Shown: positions 7,671 through 14,522, counted from the first letter of the stretch. The stretch: DNA of 15,639 nt from Syntrophaceae bacterium UBA1163 (GCA_002311635.1 DBZJ01000143.1:10470-26108), one strand, 5' to 3'. Made by a program: numbers and translations. Notes: generated by a model from the letters alone, not told the origin.

Positions 7671-8294
7671 TCACGGGCCAACCAGTCCCTTGAAGAGAAT
7701 ATCCAGGATCGTGTCCGGATTTTCTGGGTAAGGATGGCGATCAGGCGCCTCAAGCCAGAGAAAAAGAAAGGCATTGGTGAGGCTGTTAAGGGCAACGGCT
7801 AAATGGTACGGGTCGGCGATCTTTTTAAACCGTTTCCTTTTAATCCCACTTTCAAAGATCGAGCCGAGGGTTTGCAGGAACCGGCCATATCGTTTTCGGA
7901 TTTCGGAATCAAGGCCCGCCATGACGTTGAAGCTCGCTCCCCCGGTCTCAGCAAAATAGAGACGGACTATGGAAACATTGGCACGAAAGACTGCGCCCTT
8001 GGCCCTGACGTAATTTCGCAGTTTTTCAATCTCGTCATCCGGCTCTTCAATTGCCTTGGTGAGCGCATCATGGAATTTCTCGGCCTGCCCCAGGATAAGG
8101 GCCTTGTAGAGGTCCTCCTTGTTCTTGAAGAACTTGTAAAGTGTCCCGATGGCAAACTCGGCCTTCTCGGCGATCTCGTGCATGGAGACGTTGTGGTATC
8201 CCTTCTCCGAGAAAAGCTCGATTGCAGAGGCAAGTATCTCTTGACGTTGCCTTAACTTCTCTCTTTCTCGCCTTGAGAGCTTTTTGCTTTGCAT
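7671..8294 (-). CDS. TetR/AcrR-family transcriptional repressor of the efflux genes
   Basis: A 207-aa one-component regulator. The helix-turn-helix domain is in the first 60 residues: basic N-terminal arm (KKLSRREREKLRQRQ), then ILASAIELFSEKGYHNVSM, EIAEKAEFAIGTLYKFFKNK and the DLYKALI helix. The C-terminal helical half would bind an inducer, often a pump substrate. The start at 8294 is preferred over the ATG at 8351 because GAGGT lies 6 bases upstream and because the upstream ATG would sit immediately after the -10 box, before the transcript begins. It is first in a tetR-adaptor-pump string on the same strand, so it probably represses its own operon. The operator has not been identified with certainty. 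Confidence 0.9.
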   Translation of the reverse strand: MQSKKLSRREREKLRQRQEILASAIELFSEKGYHNVSMHEIAEKAEFAIGTLYKFFKNKEDLYKALILGQAEKFHDALTKAIEEPDDEIEKLRNYVRAKGAVFRANVSIVRLYFAETGGASFNVMAGLDSEIRKRYGRFLQTLGSIFESGIKRKRFKKIADPYHLAVALNSLTNAFLFLWLEAPDRHPYPENPDTILDILFKGLVGP

Positions 8295-8300
8295 CGCTTG

Positions 8301-8305
8301 ACCTC
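8301..8305 (-). promoter_or_regulatory. Shine-Dalgarno site deciding the tetR start
   Basis: GAGGT on the minus strand with 6 bases to the ATG at 8294-8292. Together with the promoter position it argues against the in-frame ATG 19 codons upstream. Confidence 0.6.
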
Positions 8306-8351
8306 GTGCGGCGTCTAGGGTTACGCCATATAAATGTGAATCAGACGTCAT

Positions 8352-8379
8352 ATTATAAAATGTGTCGTCAATTTGTCAA
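8352..8379 (-). promoter_or_regulatory. sigma70 promoter of the tetR-efflux operon, with direct repeats
   Basis: On the minus strand a perfect TTGACA (8379-8374) is followed by a 16-base spacer and a perfect TATAAT (8357-8352). Initiation is expected near 8345. On the plus strand AAATGTG followed by CGTCA occurs twice (8332-8350 with a 7-base gap and 8358-8370 with a 1-base gap), flanking the -10 box. A GACGTC palindrome sits at 8344-8349 on the expected start point. These are candidate TetR operator parts. The 187 bases from 8380 to 8566 show nothing else I can support. Confidence 0.75.
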
Positions 8380-8566
8380 GAAAAACCTTAAGAAATTTGG
8401 CCAGCAACTTCAACCCTCTGGCGGACAAGATCGTTTATCCGATAACCCGCGCGAAGCATAGTGGCGTGGCTGGGTGAAATTGACAAAGGACGGAGTTCAG
8501 GGTATGGGCTAAAGCTTTGTCAAAGGATCGCGGCCGGTCCCGAACACATAAACGGTTTCCCCTGAC

Positions 8567-9181
8567 TCAGGATTTGGATGAAATGGAGACGATCTTTCCG
8601 CTTACCTCGAGAATATGGACCGTGACCCCTTTTAAGGATTCAAGGATGCCAAGATAAATGGGCGAATGTTCGGGCTCGCAGATGCCCTGTATCAGTCTCT
8701 CTTCGTGTTCTTCGGAATAGGTATTCACGATTTCAAAAACGGACCTCCCCTCTTCTCCGATTCGTTGGCCGAGGAGTTTGTTCTCGGTCGCAATCAGGTT
8801 TGGGAGGTATTCTAAGAGTCTGATGGTCTCCTGGAAGATGTCGTTCACCTCCTTGACCGCTCGCTCACTAAAGAGGATATGTTTTTCAGACTTGGCCCTT
8901 AACCGGTCCAAGATTCCTTCGATATTGTAAGTCATGCGATCAAGGCTGGAGGCGATGGAGAGATAAGGTTTCGCCGACCCCTTCCCTTTCTCGCTCGATG
9001 GACTCTTTGAAATAATAAAACTGGCCAGTTCTGAGGAATATTGGAGAATCCTATTCTTGACCTCCTCAGCCTCTTTGAAAGATTTCTCCGTTGGCTTTCG
9101 GAATGCCTCGGAAGCCAAATTCAGCATTTTCATCAGATGCTGACAGACTCGAACCATATTCTCCTTTATTTCTTTGTCCAT
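8567..9181 (-). CDS. PhoU-like helical protein, orphan
   Basis: A 204-aa, mostly alpha-helical cytoplasmic protein without signal peptide or membrane segment. The C-terminal part (ICEPEHSPIYLGILESLKG, then VTVHILEVSGKIVSISSK) resembles the second three-helix bundle of PhoU, where the E-x-x-x-D metal motifs are usually found; here those acidic motifs are weak. The N-terminal half (MVRVCQHLMKMLNLASEAF) resembles the first bundle. PhoU proteins control phosphate uptake with PstSCAB/PhoR or with Na/Pi cotransporters, but neither is nearby, so a phosphate role is uncertain. Start at 9181 is preferred because AGGGGA lies 8 bases upstream; M9 of this frame (AAGGAG close before it) is an alternative. 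A palindromic repeat separates it from EndoQ. Confidence 0.65.
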   Translation of the reverse strand: MDKEIKENMVRVCQHLMKMLNLASEAFRKPTEKSFKEAEEVKNRILQYSSELASFIISKSPSSEKGKGSAKPYLSIASSLDRMTYNIEGILDRLRAKSEKHILFSERAVKEVNDIFQETIRLLEYLPNLIATENKLLGQRIGEEGRSVFEIVNTYSEEHEERLIQGICEPEHSPIYLGILESLKGVTVHILEVSGKIVSISSKS

Positions 9182-9243
9182 CCTCCCGGTCCCCTGTCTT
9201 AAATAGAAAATCCACAACATCAATCGTACAATGATTTTCTATT

Positions 9244-9288
9244 AATCCCCTCTAACCCCCCTTTAGCAAAGGGGGGAGAGGGGGGATT
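9244..9288. repeat. C/G-rich palindromic repeat adjoining the EndoQ stop codon
   Basis: The core is CCCCCCTTT (9256-9264), loop AGC, then AAAGGGGGG (9268-9276). Outer arms AATCCCC-TCT (9244-9253) and AGA-GGGG..ATT (9277-9288) pair again after a two-base interruption, so nearly all of the 45 bases fold into one long stem. It begins at the base next to the EndoQ stop codon (9291-9289). No T-run follows on the minus strand, so it is not a classic intrinsic terminator, though it could block exonucleases or end transcription. Similar runs of C/G palindromes are, as I recall, dispersed in many deltaproteobacterial genomes. Confidence 0.75.
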
Positions 9289-10539
9289 TTAAAACAGCTT
9301 CAGCTGTTCTTTTGACTCCCCCTCTGCCTGTCGCTCGGGGAAGAGATCAATTTTCCCGTAAACGCCGTCATGGCCCGGAATGATCGAAACCTTTCCCCGC
9401 CTCATTCGGACAATCCCATCCAGGATATTGGGCGGGACAAATGAGGCCAGTTCATCGGGAGCAGCATCGAGAAGAATCCTAAATTCCGATCCTCCTCTCT
9501 CGATCAACCTTTCGTACTCAGCCTCCACTGCCTTGGTCCCGACCCGGACGCCCAGCACCTCGGCAATGATTTCTTCCAACGGGATGAGGTGGATCGAGGG
9601 GATGGCATTCTTCGGAACAAACCCCTCGGGACGGTCGGCGAGCTCCTCTACCCGATGCATCACGCCCACCGTCAGCTTCTTATGACAGTTCGGGCAGAGG
9701 TATTGGTTCGCCTTGGTTTGGGAGGGAGAGAAGATCACGCCGCATTGACGGTGGCCGTCATAATGATATTTCCCCTCCTCCGGGAAAAATTCGATGGTGA
9801 AGAGAAGCTTTCTCCGATCTTTCTTTCGAATGGTCTCGGCGATCTCCCGATAGTCCAGCGCACAGTCGAATGCATTCGCCTCCCTCCCCAGCCGACTCGG
9901 GGAATGGGCATCCGAATTGGAGATGAGCGTGATGGGGTCGAGAGCCGATAACCTCCAATTCATTTCAGGATCGGAGGAAAGGCCCGTTTCAATGGCGTGG
10001 ATATGAGGAGAGAGTTCTCCAAAACATTCTTCGATGGAGTCGAATCCCGAATTAGCCCCGAAGATCGAAAACCAGGGCGTCCAGGCGTGGGCAGGAATGA
10101 TCAAGCAATCTTCCGAAATATCCAAAATCATCTTCGCTAATTCCTTTGCACTGAAGCTAAAAATGGGCCTCCCATCTGAGGAGAGTTTCCCGAGATTACC
10201 CAACTTGGATCGTACGGCCTCCACCACTTCAAAACTGGGCGCAAAAAGAAGGGTGTGGATCCGCCTTACCCTTCCGTTCTGAGTGTAAATATTGCTAACC
10301 TCTGTCGTCAGAATATAGAGAACGCCCTGATCTCCCTTCTTCAACTTGAAGAGGCCGCTCCCCAAGGGCTCTAATTTCGACCGCAACTCTGCGAAATAGG
10401 TGGGGTGGGTAAAGTCGCCTGTCCCAAGAAGAGCAATGCCCTTTTTCTTCGCCCATCGAGCAAGGGTCTCCACTTCCATGTCCTTGCTCGTGGCCCGACT
10501 GAATTTCGAATGAATGTGAAAATCAGCAATGAAGCGCAT
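9289..10539 (-). CDS. Endonuclease Q (EndoQ), PHP-domain DNA repair nuclease with C-terminal clamp motif
   Basis: This 416-aa protein matches the EndoQ/TIGR00375 family, characterised in Thermococcales and in some Bacillus as cleaving DNA 5' of deoxyuridine, deoxyinosine and abasic sites. The PHP metal sites are present: H8 and H10 in DFHIHSKFS, D42 and H45 in GTGDFTHP, E80, H95, H151 in IPAHAWTPW, and D210/H212 in SNSDAHSPSRLG. A zinc-finger-like insert has C266, C282 and C285, with H263 or H286 as a possible fourth ligand. The conserved PGHDGVYGKI lies near the C-terminus. The last five residues are QLKLF, matching the bacterial sliding-clamp binding consensus QL[SD]LF. The start has a weak Shine-Dalgarno site. 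It lies 46 bases after DUF763 and probably shares its transcript. Confidence 0.9.
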   Translation of the reverse strand: MRFIADFHIHSKFSRATSKDMEVETLARWAKKKGIALLGTGDFTHPTYFAELRSKLEPLGSGLFKLKKGDQGVLYILTTEVSNIYTQNGRVRRIHTLLFAPSFEVVEAVRSKLGNLGKLSSDGRPIFSFSAKELAKMILDISEDCLIIPAHAWTPWFSIFGANSGFDSIEECFGELSPHIHAIETGLSSDPEMNWRLSALDPITLISNSDAHSPSRLGREANAFDCALDYREIAETIRKKDRRKLLFTIEFFPEEGKYHYDGHRQCGVIFSPSQTKANQYLCPNCHKKLTVGVMHRVEELADRPEGFVPKNAIPSIHLIPLEEIIAEVLGVRVGTKAVEAEYERLIERGGSEFRILLDAAPDELASFVPPNILDGIVRMRRGKVSIIPGHDGVYGKIDLFPERQAEGESKEQLKLF

Positions 10540-10550
10540 AACACCAATTA

Positions 10551-10580
10551 ACCGCAGAGCGCATAGCGCTAAGCGCAGAG
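10551..10580. repeat. Short repeat-rich spacer between DUF763 and EndoQ
   Basis: GCAGAGCGC and GCGCAGAG flank a small hairpin AGCGC-ATA-GCGCT (10558-10570). The CCGCAGAG...GCGCAGAG composition looks like a low-complexity intergenic element rather than coding DNA. It occupies most of the 46-base gap and may explain why EndoQ has no clear Shine-Dalgarno site. Confidence 0.45.
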
Positions 10581-10585
10581 AGTTC

Positions 10586-11683
10586 TCAACGCCATGCCCT
10601 ATGCCCTATGCCAGATGTTGAAAAATGACTCAGCCTTCGGATGGCCTCCATCTTCTCCCGGTCTCCTACCTTGGCCTTGTCAATCGCTCCTTTTAGTACT
10701 TCAATCGTCTGATCATAGACTTTTCGATCCACGGGATAGGGATAGCCGTCTTTTCCTCCGTGAGCAAAACTGAATCGAGTCGGGTCTTTGAAACTCGGCT
10801 TTATCCCGTAGATCAGCTCTGAGATCAGACTCAGCGCCCGAAGGCTTTGAGGGCCAACCCCTTTGATTCCAAGAAGCTGCTCAAAATTGTCTGGCGAACG
10901 TTCATAGATTTGAATAAAAACCTTCTCCAATCTCTTCAGACGGGTCTCTTCCATGGGAACGGGATGCTCCCGGGGAAGCGAAAGGGATACGGCTCTTTTC
11001 CCCTCGGTCATCAAAAATTCAGGTTTCTCCTGGGAAAGTTCTGTGATGGATTGTCTGGCCCTTTCACTTTCCTGTGCCACAAGGTTTAAGCCTTCTCTTT
11101 TTCGATCACAACAGACCGCCCAGTGCGGCTCACAGACAAAATCCTTAATCCCCTGGCTGAACCAATGATATCTTCGGGCATATCTGTTTTCTTCATTCAT
11201 GCCTTGTTGGACCACTGCCCACTGTCCCGATTGAGTGAAGAAGAAGGTATGATGGTAGATTTGGTACCCGTCCTGAACGGCTGCACTGTCCACCTTGGCA
11301 GACATCCGGCTTGCATAAACAAGTGGGGTGCCATCAATCGCTCTCTCGGAACAAATCTCTTCGATTTCGACGGGAGTTCTTCTGGAGACTCTTCCTTTCC
11401 CTCCTGCGACGAAAAACCCCATCTCCTTTTCCATCCCTTTGATTCCTTCTTTCAGTGCTCCGCAGACCGTCGTCGTCACGCCGCTCGAGTGCCAATCAAA
11501 CCCCAACAGACAGCCAAAGGCCTGGAACCAGAAAGGGTCGGAAAGCCGGGAAAGCATTTCTTCCGCTCCGTAAGTATCGATGACGTAAAGGGTGATCTCC
11601 CTCGCCAGACTCTTCATCCTCTGAAAAAGCCAGGCAGGGGCCTTCCCATAGTGGAGCGGAAGATTCGCGACTCCCGTTTTCAT
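10586..11683 (-). CDS. DUF763 protein with helix-hairpin-helix, probable DNA-repair partner
   Basis: A 365-aa cytoplasmic protein of the DUF763 family, found in archaea and scattered bacteria; no function is established that I know of. The N-terminus MKTGVANLPLHYGKAPAWLF and FGCLLGFDWHSSGVT (57-70) are family hallmarks. Residues 137-165 contain QIYHHTFFFT and QWAVVQQGMN, followed by RYHWFS and EPHWAVCC, a cluster of His/Gln/Asn that could form a catalytic site. Residues 270-293 (LLGIKGVGPQSLRALSLISE) are a helix-hairpin-helix, a nonspecific DNA-binding element of repair nucleases and glycosylases. The final eight residues, GIGHRAWR, are encoded by a tandem repeat. AAGGAG lies 10 bases before the ATG. 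It precedes EndoQ by 46 bases in the same direction, which suggests a joint role in DNA repair; this is inference. Confidence 0.85.
   Translation of the reverse strand: MKTGVANLPLHYGKAPAWLFQRMKSLAREITLYVIDTYGAEEMLSRLSDPFWFQAFGCLLGFDWHSSGVTTTVCGALKEGIKGMEKEMGFFVAGGKGRVSRRTPVEIEEICSERAIDGTPLVYASRMSAKVDSAAVQDGYQIYHHTFFFTQSGQWAVVQQGMNEENRYARRYHWFSQGIKDFVCEPHWAVCCDRKREGLNLVAQESERARQSITELSQEKPEFLMTEGKRAVSLSLPREHPVPMEETRLKRLEKVFIQIYERSPDNFEQLLGIKGVGPQSLRALSLISELIYGIKPSFKDPTRFSFAHGGKDGYPYPVDRKVYDQTIEVLKGAIDKAKVGDREKMEAIRRLSHFSTSGIGHRAWR
10591..10613. repeat. Tandem ATGCCCT repeat encoding the DUF763 C-terminus
   Basis: On the plus strand ATGCCCT occurs twice in tandem (10594-10607) followed by ATGCC. 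On the coding strand this is the end of the DUF763 gene and supplies most of the last eight residues (GIGHRAWR). The unit is 7 bases, so copy-number changes would shift the frame. Confidence 0.6.
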
Positions 11684-11764
11684 CTCAAAATGACTCCTTC
11701 TCCAGCCTGTTGATCACCCGGAGCGCACGATCGTTTATATTATGACCGGCTTAGACTGACGGGA

Positions 11765-12022
11765 TCATCCCACAACCTTGTAGACGACGTCGTGTTCTCT
11801 CACCCGGCCGTTTACTTTGATCCCGAGATCCGCACCTGGCCCCGCCTCTGGAACACTTTTGTTCTCAATCTGCATGGAATCGATGGTTTGAGTGACATCA
11901 GTCGTATGGCCGACAATATGGATGGTATCTCCGACCTTTAAAGACCCCTCTGATAACCGTATCGCGGCGACACTAATCTTTCCAAAAAATTTGATAATTT
12001 CCCCTATTTTCTTCTCTTCCAT
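11765..12022 (-). CDS. EF-Tu domain II-like small protein (translation elongation factor-like)
   Basis: An 85-aa protein consisting of a single translation-factor beta-barrel (EF-Tu/IF2 domain II type) without a GTPase domain. The segments VAAIRLSEGSLKVGDTIHIV, then TIDSMQIENKSVPEAGPGAD and LGIKVNGRVREHDVVYKV reproduce the order of strands of domain II, including the K-x-G-D turn. Stand-alone proteins of this kind are annotated as translation elongation factor-like in archaea and some bacteria; their role is unknown. GGAGG lies 6 bases before the ATG, so it should be well translated. It lies 81 bases upstream of DUF763 and 71 bases downstream of the glycosyltransferase gene. Confidence 0.85.
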   Translation of the reverse strand: MEEKKIGEIIKFFGKISVAAIRLSEGSLKVGDTIHIVGHTTDVTQTIDSMQIENKSVPEAGPGADLGIKVNGRVREHDVVYKVVG

Positions 12023-12093
12023 TTTCTTCCTCCCTTCTTAACATTCTTGCACGTTTAAGTCTGAGAACTTATCCTCAATCCCGCGTGAAGATG

Positions 12094-13137
12094 TCACTCC
12101 CGCCCTCCTATCCTCTCCACCCCCTCGAGAACCTCTCCCACCTCAATCCCTCTCAGACATTGAAAGTCCTTGCATCGGAGGAGACGCTCTTGTGGGCAGG
12201 GGGAGCAACGGACTCCCCTGGAAACGACCAATGCCTTTTCTCCCCGCGGCGACCAGACCTCTTGATCCGTGGGCCCGAAGATGGCCACCGTAGGAAGGCT
12301 TATTGCTGCGGCCAGATGAGAAATACCGGAATCGTTTCCGATAAAAAACCGGCATCTTTCCATGACGGACGCCAGTTGGAGAAGAGTGAGTTCCTTTGCC
12401 AGAATGGGCGCGGTGGGTCTCACTCCTTCAAAGGCCCTCTCGACTTCTGGTCCCTCGGCCGGACCGAGGACAACGAGGATTCTTGAACCGAGATGATCTT
12501 GAAAAATGTGAGCAAGGTTTAGGAATCGGCCAAGGGGCCAAACCTTCTTCTTGCTCCCGCTACCGGGATGGAGGATGATGACCTTTGATCGCTCGTCTGG
12601 AGTCACTCCTTTGCCTTTCCAGAAACCCCTTGCCCATTCTCGATCTTCGTCTTTCAAATAGAGCCTGGGAATCGATCCAAATGCCGGAAATCCGTATTGG
12701 GCAAATTGTTTGAGGAGGTGGTCGGATAAATGTACCTTCTCATCCCGGGGCGGAAAAGAAGTGATGTGAAGAATTCGTCCCTCACAAACCCTTCTCAGAT
12801 TTTTGATGACCGATCCTTCCCCGTCTCTTCCAAAGACGGCGATGAGATCAAACCTCTTAAAAAATTGGGAGAGAGAGGGATCCAGAGACCCTTCCCGAAC
12901 GAAGAAAGAAGCCATTCCTCTTTGATCGACGGAGAGGATCTTGTCGGCGTAGAATCGCTTTTCAGCCAGCTCCAGAATTCCCGGATATCCCATCATGACC
13001 GATTTGGCTTGTGGAAAGGCCTTTCGCATGGCCTCAAGGGCGGGCAAGGACAGAATAAAGTCGCCCAGCGCACCCTGATGAATTACCAGGATGGATTGTA
13101 CCCCGGGTGCTTCGGTGGGACGGGGAGAGACTGCCAT
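12094..13137 (-). CDS. Glycosyltransferase family 9 (ADP-heptose:LPS heptosyltransferase-like)
   Basis: A 347-aa GT-B fold enzyme. The N-terminal acceptor domain begins at residue 16 with ILVIHQGALGDFILSLPAL, the G-x-L-G-D motif of GT9 heptosyltransferases (WaaC/WaaF). The C-terminal nucleotide-sugar domain has ILHPGSGSKKKVWPLGRF and FIGNDSGISHLAAAISLPT, then AIFGPTDQEVWSPRG. A cysteine cluster near the end (CSPCPQ, then C-x4-C) is common in this family. It probably adds heptose or a related sugar to the lipid A core at the inner face of the cytoplasmic membrane; which sugar and acceptor is not evident. AGAGGA precedes the ATG, and the gene follows the TPR gene by 15 bases. Confidence 0.88.
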   Translation of the reverse strand: MAVSPRPTEAPGVQSILVIHQGALGDFILSLPALEAMRKAFPQAKSVMMGYPGILELAEKRFYADKILSVDQRGMASFFVREGSLDPSLSQFFKRFDLIAVFGRDGEGSVIKNLRRVCEGRILHITSFPPRDEKVHLSDHLLKQFAQYGFPAFGSIPRLYLKDEDREWARGFWKGKGVTPDERSKVIILHPGSGSKKKVWPLGRFLNLAHIFQDHLGSRILVVLGPAEGPEVERAFEGVRPTAPILAKELTLLQLASVMERCRFFIGNDSGISHLAAAISLPTVAIFGPTDQEVWSPRGEKALVVSRGVRCSPCPQERLLRCKDFQCLRGIEVGEVLEGVERIGGRE

Positions 13138-13152
13138 CGATCTTCCTCTCGG

Positions 13153-14181
13153 TCAGGAGATTCTTTCCAACCGCTTTCGAACGTGCTCATCGTCGGGTGT
13201 GATCCGGAGGATTTTCCGATATTCCCTTCTCGCCTCCTCCCATCTTTTCTGATCCTCATACAGGACACCCAAATTGATCCTCGCAAAGAGGTAGTTGGGG
13301 TTGATGCGAAGGGCCTTCTTCAATTCTAAGACAGCTTTCCGGTACTGTTTTCGATCATTGTATAGAAGGGCCAGATTATAATGGAGATCTGCATACTGAG
13401 GGTTCAACCGAACCGCTTTATCCATGCACCGGAGGGCTTCGCGGAACCGGCCCATCAAACCATAGACGTAACTGAGGTTGGCATATCCCATGCCGTAGAG
13501 AGGGTTAATCCTCAAAGCCTTCTGAAATTCCTGAATGGCCTTGGAGTAGACCCCCTGGTAGTAGTAGACGGTTCCAAGGTTCGCATGGAAAATAAATTCA
13601 TCTGGATTCAGCCCTTCGGCCTTCTTAAGCTCCTTGACCGCCTGCGCAAATTTCCCTCTTTTAGCAAGATTGAGACCGACGAAGTTGTGGAATTGAGCGT
13701 AGGGGTACAAAAGAATTCTTTTCAACGCAGCCTCTGCTTTCGGATCGAGGTGGATGGTCCCTCTCTGCCACACCCCCTTCTCCCTATAATAGTCCCGGTA
13801 GTGGGAATGGCAGTGCATCGCCTTACAAATCCTTGCCGCCGCCTCCTTTTGCCTTCCGGTTTGCAGGTACAGGATCCCCAAGACATGTTGAAGAAAACCA
13901 TCCCTGGGACGCCTCTTCGCCTCGGAGAGGAAAATCTCTTCGGCTTTCTTCCATTGCTTGGTTTCCATATACAAAAACCCCAAATTGAGAATGGCCTCTC
14001 CATATTTTGGGTTTAGCCGGATGGCCTTCAACAAATGGATCTCCGCCCTTTCCATTTTTCCCTCGACCATCAGGAGAAGGGCGAGCTGATTCTGGAGATC
14101 TGCGTAATTGGGATGAATTTGAACCATCTTCCCGATTTCATCCAAAATGTGCCGATAGATTGGGTTCTGTCCTGGCTTCAT
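13153..14181 (-). CDS. Tetratricopeptide repeat (TPR) protein
   Basis: A 342-aa protein made almost entirely of TPR units, about eight of them, each 34 residues with the W/Y-LG-Y-A-P pattern (for example ALRINPLYGMGYANLSYVYG and AVRLNPQYADLHYNLALLYN). The series is interrupted around residues 120-160 by a segment rich in His, Tyr and Arg (AMHCHSHYRDYYREKG). No signal peptide is seen, so it is probably a cytoplasmic scaffold for protein-protein contacts. The ATG overlaps the stop codon of the preceding small gene (ATGA), implying translational coupling. Its partner could be the BON-like protein, the receiver or the glycosyltransferase; none can be chosen from sequence. Confidence 0.9.
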   Translation of the reverse strand: MKPGQNPIYRHILDEIGKMVQIHPNYADLQNQLALLLMVEGKMERAEIHLLKAIRLNPKYGEAILNLGFLYMETKQWKKAEEIFLSEAKRRPRDGFLQHVLGILYLQTGRQKEAAARICKAMHCHSHYRDYYREKGVWQRGTIHLDPKAEAALKRILLYPYAQFHNFVGLNLAKRGKFAQAVKELKKAEGLNPDEFIFHANLGTVYYYQGVYSKAIQEFQKALRINPLYGMGYANLSYVYGLMGRFREALRCMDKAVRLNPQYADLHYNLALLYNDRKQYRKAVLELKKALRINPNYLFARINLGVLYEDQKRWEEARREYRKILRITPDDEHVRKRLERIS

Positions 14182-14495
14182 TTGTTTTCATCCTCTTTCG
14201 TCATTTCAACGTGGAACCAATGCCCTTTCTCCTTTTTCCAGTTGTTAAGCTGGAAAACCACATCCGAGACCCCCGGTATGCGCCGGATCTTCTTTTCTAA
14301 CAGATAAAGTGTATTCACCGCGAACTGATTTACTTTGTCCGAATCCCAGGATGGATTAAAACGAGAAAGCCGAAAAGTCCCCTGAATGTAAACCACTCCT
14401 CTCACCGTGCCGAATTCCATCTGGGAGGCATCGATATCGGTACGAGCCAGCATCCGTCGGATATTCGCTTGGATCGAAAAATCTTCTCTTAACAT
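14178..14495 (-). CDS. Small BON-domain-like protein
   Basis: A 105-aa protein with an alpha-beta pattern similar to a single BON domain: an N-terminal helix (IQANIRRMLARTDI), a G-V-V-x-I-Q-G-T beta hairpin, a long helix (NQFAVNTLYLLEKKIRRI) and the PGVSDVVFQLNNW strand, where BON domains usually carry IPGV-x-x-V. There is no signal peptide, which is unusual for BON proteins that bind membranes or phospholipid in the periplasm, so a cytoplasmic role or a different fold is possible. The stop codon overlaps the TPR start by four bases. The Shine-Dalgarno site is poor, so translation may depend on the upstream receiver gene, 27 bases away. Confidence 0.6.
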   Translation of the reverse strand: MLREDFSIQANIRRMLARTDIDASQMEFGTVRGVVYIQGTFRLSRFNPSWDSDKVNQFAVNTLYLLEKKIRRIPGVSDVVFQLNNWKKEKGHWFHVEMTKEDENK

Positions 14496-14522
14496 GGCAA
14501 CGGATCAATGATCCCTATGATC

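Noticed and set aside
8295..8351. Upstream ATG for the TetR regulator at 8351
   Set aside because: It follows the -10 box directly, before the expected transcription start, and a good ribosome site precedes the ATG at 8294.
8429..11737. The word GATCGTTTAT near 8429 and again near 11727
   Set aside because: Ten bases shared without flanking similarity; chance recurrence rather than a repeat element.
11761..11771. Small palindrome GGGAT-C-ATCCC at the end of the EF-Tu-II-like gene
   Set aside because: A five-base stem with a one-base loop overlapping the coding end and no T-run is too weak to call a terminator.
13153..14181. CRISPR-like periodicity in the TPR gene
   Set aside because: The recurring pattern has a roughly 102-base period, is degenerate at DNA level and reflects 34-residue TPR units.
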